This document shows positions 16,286 through 23,455 of a stretch of DNA of 45,553 nt, piece by piece. The translations under genes were made by a program, and so were the position numbers. Below the pieces are notes generated by a model, which saw only the letters and a program-made list of their open reading frames with translations, had not been told where the DNA came from and made no database searches. Origin of the DNA: Candidatus Allofournierella merdavium (GTDB lineage Bacteria > Bacillota > Clostridia > Oscillospirales > Ruminococcaceae); the NCBI GenBank assembly GCA_019118765.1, contig DWYI01000087.1:1-45553 (forward strand), written 5' to 3'. Numbering within the stretch: the stretch's first letter is position 1; every line of letters begins with the position of its first letter.

Positions 16286-16314
16286 CGGCCGCCGCGGCAA
16301 AACGCAAAGCAGCC
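16286..16314 (+). repeat. 30-bp direct repeat, left copy
   Basis: A GC-rich 30-bp sequence starting CCGGCCGCCGCGGCAA recurs at 19720-19749 with two mismatches. The two copies bracket the large surface-protein locus. Confidence 0.6.
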
Positions 16315-16325
16315 TGAAACGAAGA

Positions 16326-16364
16326 AAGAGACAGCCTGTCCCGGCGGGGCGGGCTGTCTCTTCT
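16326..16364 (+). terminator. terminator after the DUF1349 gene
   Basis: AAGAGACAGCC (16326-16336) and GGCTGTCTCTT (16352-16362) form an 11-bp stem followed by CTTAT. Confidence 0.8.
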
Positions 16365-16387
16365 TATGTAAAAAAACAGAAAAAGTA

Positions 16388-16416
16388 TTGAAACAGCCCG
16401 GGCACTGAATTATTAT
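16388..16416 (+). promoter_or_regulatory. promoter of the surface repeat protein
   Basis: TTGAAA (16388-16393), a 17-bp spacer and TATTAT (16411-16416). A small GC stem (about 16473-16499, GGCCGG/CCGGCC) lies in the leader just before the GGGGGGA ribosome site. Confidence 0.7.
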
Positions 16417-16520
16417 GAGGAATAAATGTAAAAAAATGTGTCTCAAAACGCTGCACATACACAAAAAGGAAGGGCCGGTCCAACCCGCAGTGGCCGGCCT
16501 TTGCCTATGGGGGGATCTGA

Positions 16521-18893
16521 ATGAAGACAAAAATTCTGGCAATGCTGCTCAGCGCTGCCATCGCCGCGTCCGCGGTGCCCGCGCCCGCCTGGGCGGAAGG
16601 GGCCGGCACCATCGCTGTGGCAAAAGCCTCCGGGCAAACCACAGAAGAAACGCTGAACACCGAGGCGGACACGTCTCCCGAAGCGCAGGCGCCCGCGAAC
16701 AGCGCGGCGCAGCAGGGCAGCGAGGATTCCGCGCTCGCGGCCAGCACAGCGCAGCAGGGCGGCGAGGGCAGTCTGCCGGGCAGCCTGCCCGGCACCGCCC
16801 CGCAGCCGGATAATGGCGCGGACGGCGAAGAGGAAGAGGCCCGGCCCGCGGATGAGGCGACGGATGCGGCCGCCGGGCTGCAAAAAACGACCCGGCAGGC
16901 GCCTGGCCTGCAGACGGTCGCTGAAAACACCGTGGCCACCGTTCAGTCCTCGGCGGGCGATGTCCAATATTACGACACTGTGAGTACGGCGTCGGATGCC
17001 TGGCGAACGCAAAGCGGAAGCACGCTGACCCTCCTGCCGGGCACAACGCAGACGCTGAAATTCATGGATTTGCCCGACGAGGGCACCCTGGACCTGGGCG
17101 GAAACAGTGTGGCTCTGGAAACCACCTTGGATATCAGCGGAAGCCTGACCGTCCGTAACGGGGAACTGAAGGTGACGAATTTCCTAAGGGTGGAGGCCAA
17201 CGGTGTTCTCAGCCTTGAAAAACTGAAACTCTCGGGGCGGGACGAAAACTCCTCAGCAACGATCGAGAACAAAGGTACGATCATCGATCTGGGTGGCGTA
17301 GAACTGGGTGAGGGGATCGACCCCAGTTCCGCTGTCTCCTACATGGACGAAACCGGTGCGGTGAAGGTGCTGTTTGCGCCCTACACCCTCATCAACAGCA
17401 GTGAAAGCGCCCCCACGGGCTGGTCGAACGGCTGGTATGTGGCCGAGGGGTCGGTGACCATTTCCGACCGGGTCACCGTGAACGGCAGCGTGAACCTCAT
17501 CCTGAAGGATGGCGCGAAACTCATCGCCGAACAGGGCATCACCGTGAGCGAGGGAAACAGCTTTGCCGTCTACGCTCAGAGCACCGGCGACAATATGGGC
17601 TGGTTGCAGGCGACGAACGCGAAATTGACAGATAGTGCCGCCCTCGGCGGCGAGATGGGCAGTGCCGGCAGCATCACCATCAACGGCGGCCATCTGGAGG
17701 CCACCGCCTCCGGTAACGGCGCGGCCATCGGCGGCGGTATTATCGGCGCCGGCGGCAGCATCACCATCAATGGTGGTATCGTAAACGCCTACCTCCAAGA
17801 GGGGACGGGTGCGGGCATCGGCGGTGGTAATATGGGTGAAGGCGGCAGCATCACCATCAACGGCGGCAATGTGAAGGCTGCCTCCGCCGGAACCAGCGCG
17901 GGCATCGGCGGCGGTATTACCGGCAGCGGCGGCACCATCACCATCACCGGCGGTGTCGTCACAGCCGTGGGAGGCCGCAATGCGCGCATCGGCGGCAGCG
18001 AAGACGCTGATGATGCGGGCAAATTCTCCACCTCCAAAATGAATGGTGACCCGGGCAACGCTGTGATCTTTGCCGGTTCCATCACGGACACTTCCGACAA
18101 AGACAACTGGAGCGGCCTGATCTTTCTGAACAACACCGGCAGCATCTATGGCGGAAACAGTTATACGCTGAATAATGACATAGACCTTTCGTGGAACCAG
18201 ACCCTCACCATTGAAGATGGCGAGACCTTCACCGTTGCCGGGGGCGTGACGCTGAACAATGAAGGCCATATCATGATCCGGACGGGCGGCAGTTACATCG
18301 GCGGGCTGATCGAAGGGAATCAGGTGGAATTCGAGATCCAGTGGGACATCGACGGCGATGGCAGCACAAACGAGAGCACCTTTGTGGCCTATGGGCAGAT
18401 CCCCAGCCATGCCGACGGTGTAAAAAATTCGACGGAGCCGGAAAAATACATCAATGTTTTTGACGGGTGGGAGCCAGCGCTGGTGGAAGCTACCCAGCCG
18501 GCCTGCTACAGCGCCCAGTTCACCCCGACCGAGGTGCTCTATAAAGTGACCATGCCCGCAGAGGCGGGCTGCAAGGTGCAGTATGCGGGCAGCAGCGCCG
18601 TGCCCTACGAAACAAAGATCACCTTCACGGTGGAACTGGCCGACGGCTACCGAAAAACCGGGGATTTCGCGGTGCTGGCCAACGGTGTGCCCCTGCAGGA
18701 AGAGGGGGACGGCAGCTATCGGCTGACCGTCACCGAAGACATTGAGATCACAGTGGAAGGCGTCGAGGCCATTCCCGCCACCCCGACGCCCACGGCCACC
18801 CCGACGCCCACGGCCACCCCGGCGCCCACGGCCACTCCGGCGCCCACGGCTGTGCCCGGCCCGGTGGAGATACCGGTGAAGGCCCCGTGGTGA
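16521..18893 (+). CDS. secreted repeat protein, N-terminal part (frameshifted gene)
   Basis: 790 residues as read. A signal peptide (MKTKILAMLLSAAIAASAVP, cleavage likely after AWA) is followed by a low-complexity Ala/Gln/Glu linker to about residue 140. A beta-helix-like region comes next, then four Gly-rich repeats of the kind GSITINGG..AAIGGG (about 380-500), a motif common in large gut Firmicutes surface proteins. A bacterial-repeat-like domain (YKVTMPAEAGCKVQYAG) precedes a PTPTAT linker. The frame then stops at 18893, although the sense continues in another frame at 18880-19310 and returns to the first frame up to a membrane anchor at 19562. The intact protein would be about 1013 residues and anchored in the cell membrane. 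It is probably an adhesin or glycan-binding protein; ligand unknown. Confidence 0.85.
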   Translation: MKTKILAMLLSAAIAASAVPAPAWAEGAGTIAVAKASGQTTEETLNTEADTSPEAQAPANSAAQQGSEDSALAASTAQQGGEGSLPGSLPGTAPQPDNGADGEEEEARPADEATDAAAGLQKTTRQAPGLQTVAENTVATVQSSAGDVQYYDTVSTASDAWRTQSGSTLTLLPGTTQTLKFMDLPDEGTLDLGGNSVALETTLDISGSLTVRNGELKVTNFLRVEANGVLSLEKLKLSGRDENSSATIENKGTIIDLGGVELGEGIDPSSAVSYMDETGAVKVLFAPYTLINSSESAPTGWSNGWYVAEGSVTISDRVTVNGSVNLILKDGAKLIAEQGITVSEGNSFAVYAQSTGDNMGWLQATNAKLTDSAALGGEMGSAGSITINGGHLEATASGNGAAIGGGIIGAGGSITINGGIVNAYLQEGTGAGIGGGNMGEGGSITINGGNVKAASAGTSAGIGGGITGSGGTITITGGVVTAVGGRNARIGGSEDADDAGKFSTSKMNGDPGNAVIFAGSITDTSDKDNWSGLIFLNNTGSIYGGNSYTLNNDIDLSWNQTLTIEDGETFTVAGGVTLNNEGHIMIRTGGSYIGGLIEGNQVEFEIQWDIDGDGSTNESTFVAYGQIPSHADGVKNSTEPEKYINVFDGWEPALVEATQPACYSAQFTPTEVLYKVTMPAEAGCKVQYAGSSAVPYETKITFTVELADGYRKTGDFAVLANGVPLQEEGDGSYRLTVTEDIEITVEGVEAIPATPTPTATPTPTATPAPTATPAPTAVPGPVEIPVKAPW
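18783..18854 (+). repeat. four 18-bp tandem repeats coding PT-rich linker
   Basis: Four units of the CCGACGCCCACGGCCACC type (18783, 18801, 18819, 18837) encode a PTPTAT/PAPTAT linker. The first frameshift of the gene lies about 10-20 bp after the last unit. Confidence 0.85.
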
Positions 18894-19384
18894 TCGTGAC
18901 GCTGGAGGGCGAAGGGATCAACGAGGCCCAGGGCATGCAGGTGAGCCTGCCCCCCGAGAGCCTGGCCGAACTGGCCGGTGTGGAGGGCGCAAGCCTCACG
19001 GTGGAAAGCCCGGCGGCATCGGTCACGTTTGACAGCCAGGCGCTGAACGCCATCGCCCGGCAGGCAGATGCCGCCGTGGTGCTGGTGGTGGAGCCGGTGA
19101 GCAGGGAACAGCTGAATGAGGCGCAGGCGCAGGTGGTGGACCAGGAGCCGGTCTTTGAACTCACCCTGCAGTGCAACGGCGTGGTGATCGCCGACTTCGA
19201 AGCCGGCAATGCCACCGTGTCGCTGCCCTATGCGCTGGCCCAGGGCCGGCAGGCGGAGGACGTGGTGGTGTGGTATCTGGACGAAGAGGGCGGCACCACC
19301 CCCCTGCGAAACCAGCTACGACGCGCAAAAGCAGCTGGCCACCTTCACCACCCCCCACTTCTCCAAGTATATGGTGGGCTATGA
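18887..19384 (+). pseudogene. surface repeat protein, middle part in a shifted frame
   Basis: This frame overlaps the previous stop and reads VVIVTLEGEGINEAQGMQV and onward to VVVWYLDEEGGTTPL, a sensible domain without its own ribosome site or signal. Adding one G in the GGCCCGG run at about 18858-18870 would fuse it to the N-terminal part, giving VPGPGGDTGEGPVVIV. At about 19306-19320 the protein sense moves back to the first frame, as if one base had been inserted. After that point this frame reads a meaningless Arg/His-rich tail to 19384. It is therefore part of the gene above, not an independent gene. Confidence 0.7.
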
Positions 19385-19562
19385 GGGCGCGCAGCCGGCG
19401 GAACAGCCCGAGACCCAGCAGCAGCCCGCTGACGCTGCCCCCGACGCCGCCCCCGGCGCGGGGGTGGGCCTGCCGGTGATACTGCTGGCAGTGGTGGCGG
19501 TACTGCTGATCGCGGCCTTTGTGCTGCGCCGGATCTTCCTGCGGCGCGACGGGGAAAACTGA
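19317..19562 (+). pseudogene. surface repeat protein, C-terminal membrane anchor
   Basis: The last part of the surface protein, in the same frame as the N-terminal part. It reads SYDAQKQLATFTTPHFSKYM, a Gln/Ala/Pro linker, and a single membrane helix (GLPVILLAVVAVLLIAAFVL) followed by a positively charged tail (RRIFLRRDGEN). This is a typical membrane anchor of Clostridial surface proteins that lack an LPxTG motif. The two frameshifts cancel exactly: 16521-19562 is 3042 bp, a multiple of three. Confidence 0.7.
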
Positions 19563-19610
19563 CCCGCCAAAAGGAGACCGTCATCGACGGGCGCAAACGC
19601 CCCCAAAAAG

Positions 19611-19657
19611 AAAAAGCGGCAGGACAGCCCGAACAAGGGCTGTCCTGCCGCTTTTTT
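19611..19657. terminator. bidirectional terminator between convergent genes
   Basis: A near-perfect stem of about 19-20 bp (19611-19630 with 19637-19656) is flanked by A residues on the left and T residues on the right. It can serve both the surface-protein gene on the plus strand and the CAP lipoprotein gene on the minus strand. Confidence 0.9.
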
Positions 19658-19719
19658 ATCGTGAACGGAAAACCGGGCCGGCGCACCCCGGCGCAAGGGC
19701 GGGGCAGACCCGCGCGGTG

Positions 19720-19749
19720 CCGGCCGCCGCGGCAAGACACAAAGCAGCC
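19720..19749 (+). repeat. 30-bp direct repeat, right copy
   Basis: Matches 16286-16314 with two mismatches, same orientation, 3.4 kb apart. It ends just before the stop codon of the minus-strand CAP gene. Confidence 0.6.
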
Positions 19750-19752
19750 GCC

Positions 19753-20811
19753 TCAGCGGAAGGTCACGCACCAGTAGGTCCAGCCGTACTCGTTGAACCA
19801 GCAGGCGATGCCGCACTGGGTGAAGGAGGGGTAGACCATGGCGTTGTAGTGGTCCGGGCTGTTGGCCCAGGCGGCCACGATGTCCTGGCCGGTGCGGGCG
19901 TTCTGGCCGATGATCTCGATGGTGGTAGAGCCGTCGTGGGTGAGGCCGGTGTCCACCAGCTGCCCGCACCGCTGGTCCGCGATGGCGGTGAGGTCGTCGG
20001 CCACCGTCAGGGGCGCCACCCCCGCCGCCGCCCGGTAGGAATTGATGCCGTCCAGCGTGGCGGTGAAGGCCGAGTCGGTGGAATCGATGCCCCACCAGGT
20101 GCCCGAGCCGTTGGCCGCGCTGAAGGGCACCGCGCCGTAGCCGGTGGGCAGGGTGAGGGTGAAGCCGTCCTCGCCGGAGACCTGGCCGCCGCTCTCCGCC
20201 GCGGCCTCATCCGCGGCCGGGTCGGTGACCGTGACGGTGCAGGCGGCCTCCAGCCCCTGCAGCCGCGCCGTGATGGTGGCCTCGCCCGCCGCCACGGCGG
20301 TCACCGTGCCCGCTTGATCCACCGTGGCCACCCCCTCGTCGGAGGAGGTGTAGGCCACCGCCTGATCGGTGGCGTCCGCCGGCTCCACCGTGGCCGCCAC
20401 CGATTGAGGCTCCCCGTCCAGGGGCAGTTCCAGGGCCTCGGGCATGGTGAGGGAGGCGGGGCTCACCACCACCGTCACCGTGCCGCTGGCGGAGAGCTCG
20501 CCGTCCTCGCTGGCGAGGGTCACCACCGCCGTGCCCGCGCCCACGGCGGTGAGGATGCCCTCCTGGTCCACCGTCACCACGGCGGGGTCGCTGGAGGTGT
20601 AGCGCAGGCCCTGCTCTTCGGCCAGCCGCGCCGCCTTGTCCGCCGCCGGCGCCTCGCCGCTGAAGGTGTATTCAGCAACGGCCTCGCCGGCCGCGCCCCG
20701 TTCCATCGTCTCCGGCACCGTCAGGCTCACGCCGGTGATGCGCGCTCCGCAGGCGGAGAGCAGCAGCGCCGCCGCCAGGGCCAGCGCTGCCAGCGGGAAG
20801 ATGCGTTTCAT
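19753..20811 (-). CDS. CAP-domain lipoprotein with two Ig-like (Big2) domains
   Basis: The start at 20811 gives a 352-residue lipoprotein with a classical signal and lipobox (ALLLSAC, Cys about 20). Two bacterial Ig-like group 2 domains follow, each with the TSSDPAVVTVDQEG / TSSDEGVATVDQAG pattern (about 25-115 and 120-200). After a linker, a C-terminal CAP/SCP domain spans about 250-352 (LDGINSYRAAAGVAPL, QNARTGQDIVAAWANSPDHY, YWCVTF), like YkwD. CAP domains of bacteria are extracellular; some bind or cleave peptides or lipids, but the role is mostly unknown. The ribosome site is weak (AAGAAG). It is transcribed alone, converging on the surface-protein gene. Confidence 0.88.
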   Translation of the reverse strand: MKRIFPLAALALAAALLLSACGARITGVSLTVPETMERGAAGEAVAEYTFSGEAPAADKAARLAEEQGLRYTSSDPAVVTVDQEGILTAVGAGTAVVTLASEDGELSASGTVTVVVSPASLTMPEALELPLDGEPQSVAATVEPADATDQAVAYTSSDEGVATVDQAGTVTAVAAGEATITARLQGLEAACTVTVTDPAADEAAAESGGQVSGEDGFTLTLPTGYGAVPFSAANGSGTWWGIDSTDSAFTATLDGINSYRAAAGVAPLTVADDLTAIADQRCGQLVDTGLTHDGSTTIEIIGQNARTGQDIVAAWANSPDHYNAMVYPSFTQCGIACWFNEYGWTYWCVTFR

Positions 20812-20883
20812 AAAGCAACACTTCTTTGCTGTTTCATACACAGTATATCACAGTCGTAAACCGGGGGCCATCCCCCCGGACGG

Positions 20884-21261
20884 TCAGCGGAACACCACCC
20901 GCCGCACCCGGCGGGGCAGGTCCGTCAGCACCGTGCGGGGAGAAAAGACCACCTTCTCCAGCCACACCCCCTCGCAGGAGAACACCAGCAGCAGGTGCAG
21001 CCGGTCGGCCACCGGCAGGCCGGCGGCCCGGGCGGGCAGGCTCACCTCCATATGGAAGGATTTTCCCCGCACCAGCTCCCGCCGGAAGGCCAGACACAGG
21101 GTGGTGAAGGGGCGGTAGAGCACCCGGCAGTGCCCCAGCCACCGCCAGGCGGCGTAGATCACCGTCTCGGGGGGGATATCCGGCCCGCCGGGGGCCACCT
21201 CGGTCTTTTCGGTGGTGTACACCGCACAGGGGATGTGGTCGTATTCGATCATGCGGAACAT
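20884..21261 (-). CDS. conserved-looking protein of unknown function
   Basis: 125 residues, starting MFRMIEYDHIPCAVYTTEKT. The ATG at 21261 has AAAGGAG seven bases upstream. No signal peptide or membrane helix is seen. The sequence is rich in hydrophobic and basic residues with beta-strand-like patterns (HMEVSLPARAAG, LHLLLVFSCEGVWLEKVVFS). I do not recognise a family. It has its own good promoter and an unusual 100-nt structured leader that can mask its ribosome site, so it is probably a regulated real gene. Confidence 0.6.
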   Translation of the reverse strand: MFRMIEYDHIPCAVYTTEKTEVAPGGPDIPPETVIYAAWRWLGHCRVLYRPFTTLCLAFRRELVRGKSFHMEVSLPARAAGLPVADRLHLLLVFSCEGVWLEKVVFSPRTVLTDLPRRVRRVVFR

Positions 21262-21362
21262 AGGCGACTCCTTTCGTGGAACAAAACGTGAAAATGGCAC
21301 AGTAATCCCGTAAGATTACTGTGCCATTGGAGTCTCATGCCTCGTTTTGGCCCACGATGGGC
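21262..21362 (-). promoter_or_regulatory. structured leader with a possible ribosome-site switch
   Basis: Read on the minus strand, the leader holds CAAAACG (21349-21343), GACTCC (21334-21329), a perfect 15-bp hairpin with 6-nt loop (21328-21293), CGTTTTG (21288-21282) and GGAGTC (21271-21266). The last overlaps the ribosome site AAAGGAG. GACTCC can pair with GGAGTC and hide the ribosome site. CAAAACG can pair with CGTTTTG. The two pairings cross, so they are either alternatives or a pseudoknot. I do not recognise a known riboswitch class. Confidence 0.5.
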
Positions 21363-21371
21363 GCTGATATA

Positions 21372-21401
21372 ATTATACCACACCAGGGCAGAGCGGGTCA
21401 A
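21372..21401 (-). promoter_or_regulatory. promoter of the unknown gene with structured leader
   Basis: On the minus strand, TTGACC (21401-21396), an 18-bp spacer and TATAAT (21377-21372). It drives the leader and the gene at 20884-21261. Confidence 0.8.
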
Positions 21402-21423
21402 CACAAATCGCGAAAAAGGCCGC

Positions 21424-21984
21424 TCACCGCCCCGGCGCCAGGAAGCAGCCCGGCTCGTGGGCGTTGATGACCCCCGCCGCCTGCAGGTAGGCGTAGACCA
21501 CCGTGCTGCCCACAAAGGCCATGCCCCGGCGTTTCAGGTCCCGGGAGATCTCGTCCGACAGGGGAGAGGTGGCGGGGCCGCACTCCACCAGGGCCTCGCC
21601 GCCGGTCCAGTGCCAAAGCCAGGCGTCGAAACTGCCCCACTCCTTCTGAATCTCCAGAAAGGCCGCCGCGTTCCTCACCGCCGCAGCGATCTTGCGCCGG
21701 TTGCGGATGATGGCGGCGTTTTCGGCCAGCCGCGCCTGCTTTGCCTCGTCGAAGGCCGCCACCCGCGCCGGGTCGAAGCCCTCGAAGGCCTCCCGGAAGG
21801 CCGGCCGCTTGTTCAGCACGCACTCCCAGGACAGGCCCGCCTGGAAGGTCTCCAACACCAGCAGTTCAAACAGCGCCCGGTCGTCGTGGAGCGGGCGGCC
21901 CCACTCGCTGTCGTGGTAGGCGATGTAGGCGGGGTTCTTCGGGTTCGCCCAGCGGCAGCGCCCCTTTCCGTCGGACCATTCCAT
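21424..21984 (-). CDS. tag: DNA-3-methyladenine glycosylase I
   Basis: Tag removes 3-methyladenine from alkylated DNA. The ATG at 21984 has AGGAGG eight bases upstream and gives 186 residues, the usual length. Family features are RCRWANPKNPAYIAYHDSEWGRP near the N-terminus (zinc-binding Cys and His), FELLVLETFQAGLSWECVLNKR (the TFQAGLSW signature) and FVGSTVVYAYLQAAGVINAH with conserved Tyr and His. ogt, a second alkylation-repair gene, lies 250 bp upstream on the same strand. The gap between them (21985-22237) holds an AT-rich stretch near 22075-22110 that may contain a tag promoter, and a plus-strand GC hairpin with T-run at 22170-22202. Confidence 0.93.
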   Translation of the reverse strand: MEWSDGKGRCRWANPKNPAYIAYHDSEWGRPLHDDRALFELLVLETFQAGLSWECVLNKRPAFREAFEGFDPARVAAFDEAKQARLAENAAIIRNRRKIAAAVRNAAAFLEIQKEWGSFDAWLWHWTGGEALVECGPATSPLSDEISRDLKRRGMAFVGSTVVYAYLQAAGVINAHEPGCFLAPGR

Positions 21985-22237
21985 CGGCGGTTCCTCCTTT
22001 TCATGGGCGGGGCGGCGGGGTCCACGCCCCCGGCGCAAGCAAAAAAACAGGCTCGCCGCCCACGGTGATGTGTATAAAATATATAATGTTATCCAAAGAG
22101 TATAAAACAAGCGGGAGCAAAGGGGCCTCCGTCCCCGGAGGAAAACCGGGAACCGGCCGTTCCGTCGGAGGCGGCAAAAGCAGGGGACAAGCCGCCTTTT
22201 TGGCCCGGGCGCGCAACGATCCCGGGCGTACAAAAAA

Positions 22238-22738
22238 TCAGGGGCGGAAGGGGATGCCCTCCAGCCGCAGCAAAAACACCTTGTTCTCCAGCCCGCCGCC
22301 GTAGCCGGTGAGGCGGCCGTCCGCCCCCAGCACCCGGTGGCAGGGGATGAAGATGGAGACGGGGTTGCGGCCCACCGCGCCGCCCACCGCCCGGGCGCTC
22401 ATCTTCGAAACGCCCCGCGCCGCGGCGAGGCGTTCGGCCAGCTGGCCGTAGCTGACGGCCTGCCCCCAGGGGATGCCGGTCAGCATCCGCCACACCTCGC
22501 CCTGAAAGGGGGTGCCCCCCGCCGCCAGCGGCGGGGTGGGGCCGGGGTCGCGGCCGGAGAAGTAGACCTGCAGCCAGCGGGCGGCGTCGGCCAGCACCGG
22601 GTCGTCGGCCCGGCGGGGCGGGTCGGCGGGCAGCCGGGGAGGAAAACGCCCCTCCACGAACCAGCAGCCGGTGAGGGCGCCGTCCGCGGCGGTGAGCCAG
22701 AGGGGCCCCACCGGGCTTTTGAGCAGCAGGCCGCTCAC
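22238..22738 (-). CDS. ogt: methylated-DNA--protein-cysteine methyltransferase
   Basis: Suicide repair protein moving methyl groups from O6-methylguanine to its own cysteine. 166 residues. The active site is IPCHRV (with PCHR), preceded by the helix-turn-helix AVGGAVGRNPVSIFIPCH and followed by GYGGGLENKVFLLRLEG. The start codon is GTG and overlaps the stop of the upstream phosphatase gene (GTGA), so the two are coupled. The N-terminal domain lacks the extra Ada regulatory part. With tag downstream on the same strand it forms a small alkylation-repair cluster. Confidence 0.93.
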   Translation of the reverse strand: MSGLLLKSPVGPLWLTAADGALTGCWFVEGRFPPRLPADPPRRADDPVLADAARWLQVYFSGRDPGPTPPLAAGGTPFQGEVWRMLTGIPWGQAVSYGQLAERLAAARGVSKMSARAVGGAVGRNPVSIFIPCHRVLGADGRLTGYGGGLENKVFLLRLEGIPFRP

Positions 22739-23421
22739 CGGGCCGCCTGCGGGCTGTTATGTACCGCGCCCTCCAGAACGATGCGGGCCAGGTCGGCGGG
22801 CGTGTCGGCCAGGGCGTTCGCCCCCGCCGCCTTCAGTTCCTGCCGGGTGCGGAACCCCCACAGCACCCCCGCGCCGGGCAGGCCGGCGTTGTGGGCGGTG
22901 TGGATGTCCACGTCGCTGTCCCCCACAAAGAGGGTGCGGGCCGGGTCGGCGCCCATCCGGGCCAGCAGCCGCCGCAGCGCCGTGGGGTCCGGCTTGGTGG
23001 GCACTCCGGGCACCGCCCCCTGCACGAACCGGAACCGCCCCGGGAAATAGTGCTCCATCACCGCCTTGGCCAGGCTGTCCTCCTTGTTGGTGAGCACCCC
23101 ATAGCGCACCCCCGCCGCCTCCAGCTTGTCCAGCATCGCTTCGATGCCGGGGTAGGGGGCGGTGGTGTCCTCCTTGTGGGCGTCGTACCGGGCGCTGAAC
23201 TGGGCCAGCACCTCCTTCTGGGCCGCCTCGTCCCGGGCCGTTTCCGGCGCGAACCGCCAGCACAGCTTGGGGATGCCGTTGCCCACAAAATACCGGTACT
23301 CGTCCACCGTGTGCTCCGGCCAGCCGTTGGCCCGGCAGACAAAGTTCGCCGCGTCCGCCAGGTCCCGCAGAGTGTTCAGCAGGGTGCCGTCCAGATCAAA
23401 CACCACATGATCAAATCTCAT
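22735..23421 (-). CDS. HAD-family phosphatase, phosphoglycolate phosphatase type
   Basis: A haloacid-dehalogenase phosphatase, 228 residues. Motif I is FDLDGTLLNT (residues 8-17), motif II is VLTNKED, and motifs III/IV are TKPDP and FVGDSDVDI. The cap is helical (class C1), like Gph. Gph removes 2-phosphoglycolate formed during repair of 3'-phosphoglycolate DNA ends, which would suit the neighbouring ogt and tag genes. Substrate range in this family cannot be read from the sequence. It overlaps ogt by 4 bp. Confidence 0.88.
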   Translation of the reverse strand: MRFDHVVFDLDGTLLNTLRDLADAANFVCRANGWPEHTVDEYRYFVGNGIPKLCWRFAPETARDEAAQKEVLAQFSARYDAHKEDTTAPYPGIEAMLDKLEAAGVRYGVLTNKEDSLAKAVMEHYFPGRFRFVQGAVPGVPTKPDPTALRRLLARMGADPARTLFVGDSDVDIHTAHNAGLPGAGVLWGFRTRQELKAAGANALADTPADLARIVLEGAVHNSPQAAR

Positions 23422-23455
23422 CGTTTTCTTTCCTTCTTTCCTCTATATCCTCGCT

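Noticed and set aside
17650-18000. CRISPR-like or satellite repeats in the Gly-rich part of the surface protein
   Set aside because: The DNA similarity follows coding repeats (GSITINGG..IGGG) in frame, so it is a protein repeat.
21293-21349. Guanidine-II (mini-ykkC) riboswitch, because two loops contain ACGG and ACGA
   Set aside because: That class has two short similar stems with four-base ACGR loops. Here one stem is 15 bp with a 6-nt loop, the other is only a 3-bp stem, and the gene is not a guanidine exporter.
22170-22202. Plus-strand terminator (GGCGGC/GCCGCC with T5) in the tag-ogt gap
   Set aside because: The stem is followed by T residues, but there is no plus-strand gene upstream for it to end, so it is not listed as a feature.
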